Of a stretch of 64,000 nucleotides of DNA, positions 60,021 to 64,000 are shown piece by piece (position 1 is the first letter of the stretch; every line of letters begins with the position of its first letter). The notes beneath the pieces were generated by a model. The model was not told the DNA's origin, ran no database searches, and saw only the letters and a list, made by a program, of their open reading frames with translations. Source of the DNA: Teretinema sp942493045 (GTDB taxonomy: Bacteria; Spirochaetota; Spirochaetia; Treponematales; Treponemataceae); NCBI GenBank assembly GCA_942493045.1, contig OW818665.1, positions 1,116,001 through 1,180,000 of the forward strand, given 5' to 3'. The translations under genes and the position numbers were made by a program.

Positions 60021-63000
60021 TTACCGCGCCTCTACCACGGCGGTAATCTTTCCGGCGGCGACATCAATCGTCAGCGTAACCACGTCATTCGCGGTTGCCG
60101 GTATCAGAATCTGCTTATTGTCCGCGCCAACCGAACAACCACTCTTTGTCCAGCTGTTAAACCACCAGGCGTTAGTCCAGGAGCCGGGATTATTGATAAC
60201 CTGCAGCTCAAGGGCAGTTGTGCTGTTCCCACCGGCCAGATTTGCGGCCGTTACGGCGTTGGCGATATCCAGCGTAACCGTACCGTTCGCGGCCACAGCT
60301 ATCGCGTTAGTAGTATTGATGTTCCAACCGTTAAAATCACCGGGGAATTTTACCGACTGCGCCTGAGCGTTACTCTTCATGATGATGCGCAACGTGCCGT
60401 TCGGCAGCAGACCACCGGCGGTTCGGGTTACCGAAACAGTATACGTTTTTACCGTACCGTTTTCCGCGGTAACCCGCACATTCACCGTATTCAATCCCAA
60501 AACCAGATTAAAAGCCGCGCTGGAGGTCCCGGAGGCAAGGGTTGTCCAGGTACCGCCGTTAACCTGATACTGCAGCGTCGCGGCGCTGTGCGAACGCGTC
60601 GCGGTTACGTTACTGGTAAGCGCGGTTGTGGAAAGCGAATACGCTGTTGTGCCGGAAGCGAAGGCAGGCGTTAGCGCACCGGCGCTCACAGTCAAGGCAT
60701 TCAGATTGGCGTCGCCGGATAGCACAGGGCTATCGCCGACTGCCTTGAAAACAACTATGGACCAGGGATTCACTCCATAGGCGCCGCTCAGCGTCCAGGC
60801 CGCGGCCTCGCTCCAGAAATTGTTATTGCTTTCAGCCCAGGCCGCGGTATCGATAATGCGCACCCAGCGCTTGCCGGCGTCGGGAGTCGGAGCAGTAAAA
60901 CTAACCTGACTGGTCCACATATTAACGAACATCAGATAATCGCTGTCCCCGACGGCGCTGCCGTCCAGATGAATTCGCACGGCGCGGTCACCATAGGCAT
61001 TAAAGCCGCCTGAACCGTCAGCCTTGGCAAAAGCGATCGGCATGGAGTAATTCCCCTGCCGGAGGGCCGGAGCGCTCTTGCGCAGGTTCATGACATATTT
61101 GTTAAACAGGAAAATGGCGTTTTTACCATCAAGCGCTAAATCAGTGCCAAAATTATTGTGATAGGCCTCGCCGGAGTAACCGGTGGCTACGGCCTGCGGG
61201 CTGTCACTGGCAATCTGGGCGTAGTTGTTCCAGGTAGCCACGCTGTCCAGATTATAGGGATTGTTGTTACCGTTCTGTGTACGGCCGAATTCGTCGCCGT
61301 AGACTATCATCGGTACGCCACGACTGAACATCTGCCAGACAAACAGGTTGCGCATCCGCTGGCGACGCAGGCTCTGATTGCCGTCGGAATTCCAGCTGTC
61401 ATTGTTGTCGCTGCCGCCGTCGGAAGTGCCGAACGGCCAAACTCGGGCGGTATTAGTCTTGGTGTTATAGCTCACCAGATCGGCCAGCGTAAAACCGTCA
61501 TGGGCGACAATGAAGTTGACGGACTTCATGGCCCCGCCCTGATCGTTAAAGTTGGCGAAATCACCATAGAAAGCGTCGGCATAACTGATGCCGCCGGCGC
61601 CGGAAGCATCACCCTTCATAAAGCGCCTTGAAGCGTCGCGGTAACGCCCGTTCCACTCGCCCCAGCGGTTGGGGAAGGTGCCAACGCCATAAGCGCCGAT
61701 ATCCCAGGCTTCGGCAATCATTTCCACATTATAAGCCGTGGTCATGGCCGCTATATCATTGAGCAACTGGGCGTTCGGATTATAATAATAGTTCGGGGCA
61801 CTGTCCCGCCCCAATACCGTAGCCAGATCGAAACGGAACCCGTCGATGCCCATCTCTGAAATAAAATATTTCAAACTGTCCTTGACCATATTTGCGACCG
61901 CTGGATGCCCGACATTCATATTATTGCCACAACCGGTGGTTTCCCAATAACTGGCTTTGTCGTTTGAAACCAGGGCATAGTAAACCTGATTATCCAGACC
62001 GCGGAAGCTGGTCAGCTCGGCTGCGGTCTTGGTGGCGTCCCAGTTCCCGCCTTCGCCGGAATGGTTATAAACCACATCAAGGTAAACCTCGATTCCGTTA
62101 TCATGGAATGTTTTAACCATCTGTTTGAATTCACGGGTTGGTCCGCCGAGTGTTTTATCGGCGCTGTAACGGCGGTCCGGAGCGAAATAGCCGTAGGTCA
62201 TGTAACCCCAGAAATTTCCGCCGGCGCCATTATCCGGATTGATATCATTGGCAGTCTCGTGTACCGGAAGGAGTTCAATAGTGTTGATACCGAGTGCTTT
62301 CAGATACGGGGCCATCAGGGCCGCGCCCTTATACGTTCCCCGGTATTCTACCGGTACGTTGGCTACGGATTCAAAACCCGAAACGCCGGATAGCAGACTG
62401 ACCAGGTTGGAGCTGGACTCATGGCGAGTCAAACCGCGGACATGGGCTTCATAGACAATGGCATCCTGCTGGGCGATGGCCGGCTTGACGCCGGTAGCGG
62501 TGGTGTCCTTCAGGGCAACGCCCTTAGGAGCCCAGCGGGCTGTATCGTAGGTGCGGCGCACAATACCCTTGTACAATCCGGAGCCGCTGGCATACATACC
62601 ACCGTCATGCCCGGCGGCGATCATAGCCGGAGTTTCCTTGTCATGGCTCATTTCGCGGGTATAGGGATCATAAAGTACTTTGTTCGGGTTAAAGCGGTTT
62701 CCGGCGCCGTCATAGTCGGCGATATAACCGGCCGCTGAATTGCCGCGGCTCCAGGAAGCGGAATACGGCCAGTTCGGGCCCCAGGCCCGGAAGGCATACA
62801 GGGTTTTCCCGGGAATGGAAGCTATCTCGGCGCGCCAGATATTGTCGGCGCCCTTGACCATCCAGTAGTCATAGCTGGCATCTTGTCCGGTAGCGCTGCC
62901 GTAAATCTCCAGCAACATGGCAGTGGCATTGGCCGAGTAAACGGCGATACGCAGATTACTGCCCTCTCCGGAAACAAAATGCGCACCCAACGGCCAGGCA

Positions 63001-63230
63001 GCGCCGCCCCATGCCGAGCGGTTCACCGCACTGTAAGGGCCACTGGCCGGATAATTGGTTCCAACGGCGCCGGTTAAGGCGCGCGCCTCAAATTCTGAGG
63101 AAGTTGAAGTTACCGCGTTCTCGGCTCCGCTTGCAGAACTGGAATCGAGTGCCAACTGGCAGGAGGCCAGAAATAAAACTGTGAGGCAGAGTACGGCTGC
63201 CCTCCGGAAATTAGTAGTTGTTATTATCAT
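60021..63230 (-). CDS. Secreted GH13 isoamylase/pullulanase-type debranching lipoprotein
   Basis: The product (1069 residues) has a type II signal peptide with Cys at about residue 24 (LASC), a CBM48-like N-terminal domain, a GH13 catalytic domain resembling GlgX/isoamylase, a cadherin-like beta domain (LNALTVSAGALTPAF) and a C-terminal starch-binding-like sandwich (VKFPGDFNGWNINTTNAIAV). GH13 motifs are YLDVVYNHSGEGG, GFRFDLATVLGRD, EAWDIGAYGVG and VAHDGFT. It would cut alpha-1,6 branches of starch or glycogen at the surface. The ATG at 63230 is preferred (GGAGGG upstream); the frame runs back to 63353. Confidence 0.9.
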   Translation of the reverse strand: MIITTTNFRRAAVLCLTVLFLASCQLALDSSSASGAENAVTSTSSEFEARALTGAVGTNYPASGPYSAVNRSAWGGAAWPLGAHFVSGEGSNLRIAVYSANATAMLLEIYGSATGQDASYDYWMVKGADNIWRAEIASIPGKTLYAFRAWGPNWPYSASWSRGNSAAGYIADYDGAGNRFNPNKVLYDPYTREMSHDKETPAMIAAGHDGGMYASGSGLYKGIVRRTYDTARWAPKGVALKDTTATGVKPAIAQQDAIVYEAHVRGLTRHESSSNLVSLLSGVSGFESVANVPVEYRGTYKGAALMAPYLKALGINTIELLPVHETANDINPDNGAGGNFWGYMTYGYFAPDRRYSADKTLGGPTREFKQMVKTFHDNGIEVYLDVVYNHSGEGGNWDATKTAAELTSFRGLDNQVYYALVSNDKASYWETTGCGNNMNVGHPAVANMVKDSLKYFISEMGIDGFRFDLATVLGRDSAPNYYYNPNAQLLNDIAAMTTAYNVEMIAEAWDIGAYGVGTFPNRWGEWNGRYRDASRRFMKGDASGAGGISYADAFYGDFANFNDQGGAMKSVNFIVAHDGFTLADLVSYNTKTNTARVWPFGTSDGGSDNNDSWNSDGNQSLRRQRMRNLFVWQMFSRGVPMIVYGDEFGRTQNGNNNPYNLDSVATWNNYAQIASDSPQAVATGYSGEAYHNNFGTDLALDGKNAIFLFNKYVMNLRKSAPALRQGNYSMPIAFAKADGSGGFNAYGDRAVRIHLDGSAVGDSDYLMFVNMWTSQVSFTAPTPDAGKRWVRIIDTAAWAESNNNFWSEAAAWTLSGAYGVNPWSIVVFKAVGDSPVLSGDANLNALTVSAGALTPAFASGTTAYSLSTTALTSNVTATRSHSAATLQYQVNGGTWTTLASGTSSAAFNLVLGLNTVNVRVTAENGTVKTYTVSVTRTAGGLLPNGTLRIIMKSNAQAQSVKFPGDFNGWNINTTNAIAVAANGTVTLDIANAVTAANLAGGNSTTALELQVINNPGSWTNAWWFNSWTKSGCSVGADNKQILIPATANDVVTLTIDVAAGKITAVVEAR

Positions 63231-63232
63231 GT

Positions 63233-63286
63233 GAAAACGCTTTCCCTCCGTTAAGTCAGGGTAAGGGCGGTCTGACATTCTGTCAA
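63233..63286 (-). promoter_or_regulatory. Debranching enzyme promoter with LacI-type operator
   Basis: On the minus strand TTGACA (63286-63281) and TACCCT (63263-63258) are 17 bases apart. GAAAGCGTTTTC (63244-63233) lies between the GGAGGG ribosome site and the ATG. It is identical to the 12-mer at the amylase promoter. Confidence 0.7.
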
Positions 63287-63391
63287 GGTTTGTCTTTGTA
63301 AAATTTTTTTTGGGTAAATTTTTCCCATCTATCTCTAAATCACTGGGTACCATCCAAAAAAACCGTTATAATTAGGGGCAAAGGAGTACAC

Positions 63392-63829
63392 ATGAATCTT
63401 GAAAAATTTGATTCCGCACAGCGTCCCGACTCTGTGTACACTCAGCAAATTATCGATTTTTTGCTGACTAACTTGGAGCAGTTCGGAGATGAACGCGCCG
63501 ATATCGAAAAATGCGTAAACTATGCCCTTCAGAAAAGCCGCTCCCCGGGTGGTTTTATTCTGATCGCTTCCGAAGGCACCGCAATAGTCGGGGCCCTGAT
63601 CATTAACCGCACCGGTATGGAAGGCTATATACCCGAAAACATCCTGGTCTATATCGCTACCCTTAAGGCTAAACGCGGCACCGGTATCGGTAAGACACTG
63701 ATGCGCGCCGCCATCGCCGAAACAGAAGGCAACATAGCCCTGCACGTTGAACCGGATAATCCGGCCCGTTTCCTCTATGAAAAGCTCGGATTTACCAACA
63801 AGTATCTGGAAATGCGTCTTGCCAAATAA
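63392..63829 (+). CDS. GNAT-family N-acetyltransferase
   Basis: The 145-residue protein has the GNAT core: strand VYIATLKAKRGTGIGKTLM with the acetyl-CoA-binding R/G-x-x-G/A loop, and LHVEPDNPARFLYEKLGF at the end. The substrate is unknown. AAAGGAG precedes the ATG. The next gene starts 11 bases after its stop, so the two are probably co-transcribed. Confidence 0.87.
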   Translation: MNLEKFDSAQRPDSVYTQQIIDFLLTNLEQFGDERADIEKCVNYALQKSRSPGGFILIASEGTAIVGALIINRTGMEGYIPENILVYIATLKAKRGTGIGKTLMRAAIAETEGNIALHVEPDNPARFLYEKLGFTNKYLEMRLAK

Positions 63830-63840
63830 CAAGGAGGATT

Positions 63841-64000
63841 ATGGCTTTTATAACACTGCATAAACAAAAACTGATCGATAATTTTAGATTTCTTGACGCT
63901 CTCTTCCTGCATGAGGGTATCAGATGGTCCATTGTTACAAAGCTGCTTTGCGGGCACCGGGAATACCTGAAAGAGGTGCTCACCCTGGGCATTAACCAGG
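63841..64000 (+). CDS. Alanine/ornithine racemase-like PLP enzyme (5' end only)
   Basis: The ATG follows a strong AAGGAGG (63831-63837). The 53 visible residues (MAFITLHKQKLIDNFRFLDA, then WSIVTKLLCGHREYLKEVL) look like the start of a fold type III alanine racemase-family enzyme of the YhfX/ornithine racemase group. The Lys in the VTKLLCG segment matches the PLP-binding lysine. The gene runs off the right edge. Confidence 0.7.
   Translation, partial: MAFITLHKQKLIDNFRFLDALFLHEGIRWSIVTKLLCGHREYLKEVLTLGINQ

Noticed and set aside
59958..60674. Open frame antisense to the debranching enzyme gene
   Set aside because: It falls across the terminator and coding region of the other strand and has no start signals.
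1..64000. tRNA, rRNA, CRISPR, insertion sequence or phage genes
   Set aside because: Intergenic regions were read on both strands and none showed a cloverleaf, direct-repeat array, transposase or integrase.

Overview
The window looks like a chromosomal segment of an anaerobic, free-living or gut-type spirochaete (Treponema/Spirochaeta lineage; inference, moderate confidence). It has moderate GC. Signs of a diderm that relies on lipoproteins are six or more type II signal peptides and small beta-barrel proteins ending in aromatic residues. Other pointers are a eukaryote-like isoleucyl-tRNA synthetase, a Rex redox regulator, a TRAP transporter with a lipoprotein binding protein, a PIN-PhoH protein, class III cyclase and chemoreceptor genes, and many oxygen-sensitive or anaerobe-associated families (radical SAM, DUF89, DUF1847, nitroreductase). 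No tRNA, rRNA, CRISPR array, insertion sequence or prophage gene was seen. No gene-free stretch exceeds 300 bases.

Layout. 1-1.5 kb: end of an unknown gene and a clostripain-type lipoprotein protease. 1.5-6.4 kb: manC and an rfbACDB dTDP-rhamnose operon (surface polysaccharide precursors). 6.7-9.5 kb: ornithine decarboxylase-like enzyme, AEC transporter, vapBC toxin-antitoxin pair. 9.6-21.5 kb: housekeeping (mfd, a receiver-type protein, an ileS operon with zinc-ribbon proteins, rex, rlmK-like). 21.6-25.3 kb: secreted serine protease, barrel protein, nitroreductase, cysteine-cluster protein. 25.4-31.2 kb: a redox/metal-flavoured cluster (NifU-like/flavin reductase fusion, DUF89, BASS/ACR3-like transporter, DUF1847, peroxiredoxin, LacI regulator). 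31.2-39.0 kb: two divergent operons of unknown purpose, the most unusual part of the window. On one side are an ABC-type ATPase, a cysteine-rich GTPase and a cytoplasmic binding-protein-like protein. On the other are a ketosynthase-like protein without its catalytic Cys, an ICMT-like methyltransferase, a GT1 glycosyltransferase and a B12-type radical SAM protein. 39.2-45.9 kb: a secreted alpha-amylase with three starch-binding repeats, a beta-propeller protein and a chemoreceptor. 45.9-53.9 kb: glnB-amtB, PhoH, adenylate/guanylate cyclase, AraC regulator, E2-like acyltransferase, MBL hydrolase, barrel protein. 54.1-59.9 kb: homoserine dehydrogenase, a TRAP transporter with UspA, and a glycine-rich lipoprotein. 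60.0-63.2 kb: a large GH13 debranching lipoprotein. 63.4-64 kb: a GNAT acetyltransferase and the start of an alanine-racemase-like gene.

Two regulatory themes recur. First, eight genes have a sigma70-like -10 box only 6-11 bases before the start codon and no Shine-Dalgarno, so their mRNAs are probably leaderless or nearly so. These include both arms of two divergent pairs. Second, the two secreted alpha-glucan enzymes, 24 kb apart, carry the same 12-bp LacI-type operator just downstream of matching promoters, which suggests joint repression. The amylase and debranching lipoproteins would act together on starch-like polymers at the cell surface. The ammonium transporter and PII protein form the usual nitrogen-uptake pair, but PII lacks its uridylylation tyrosine.
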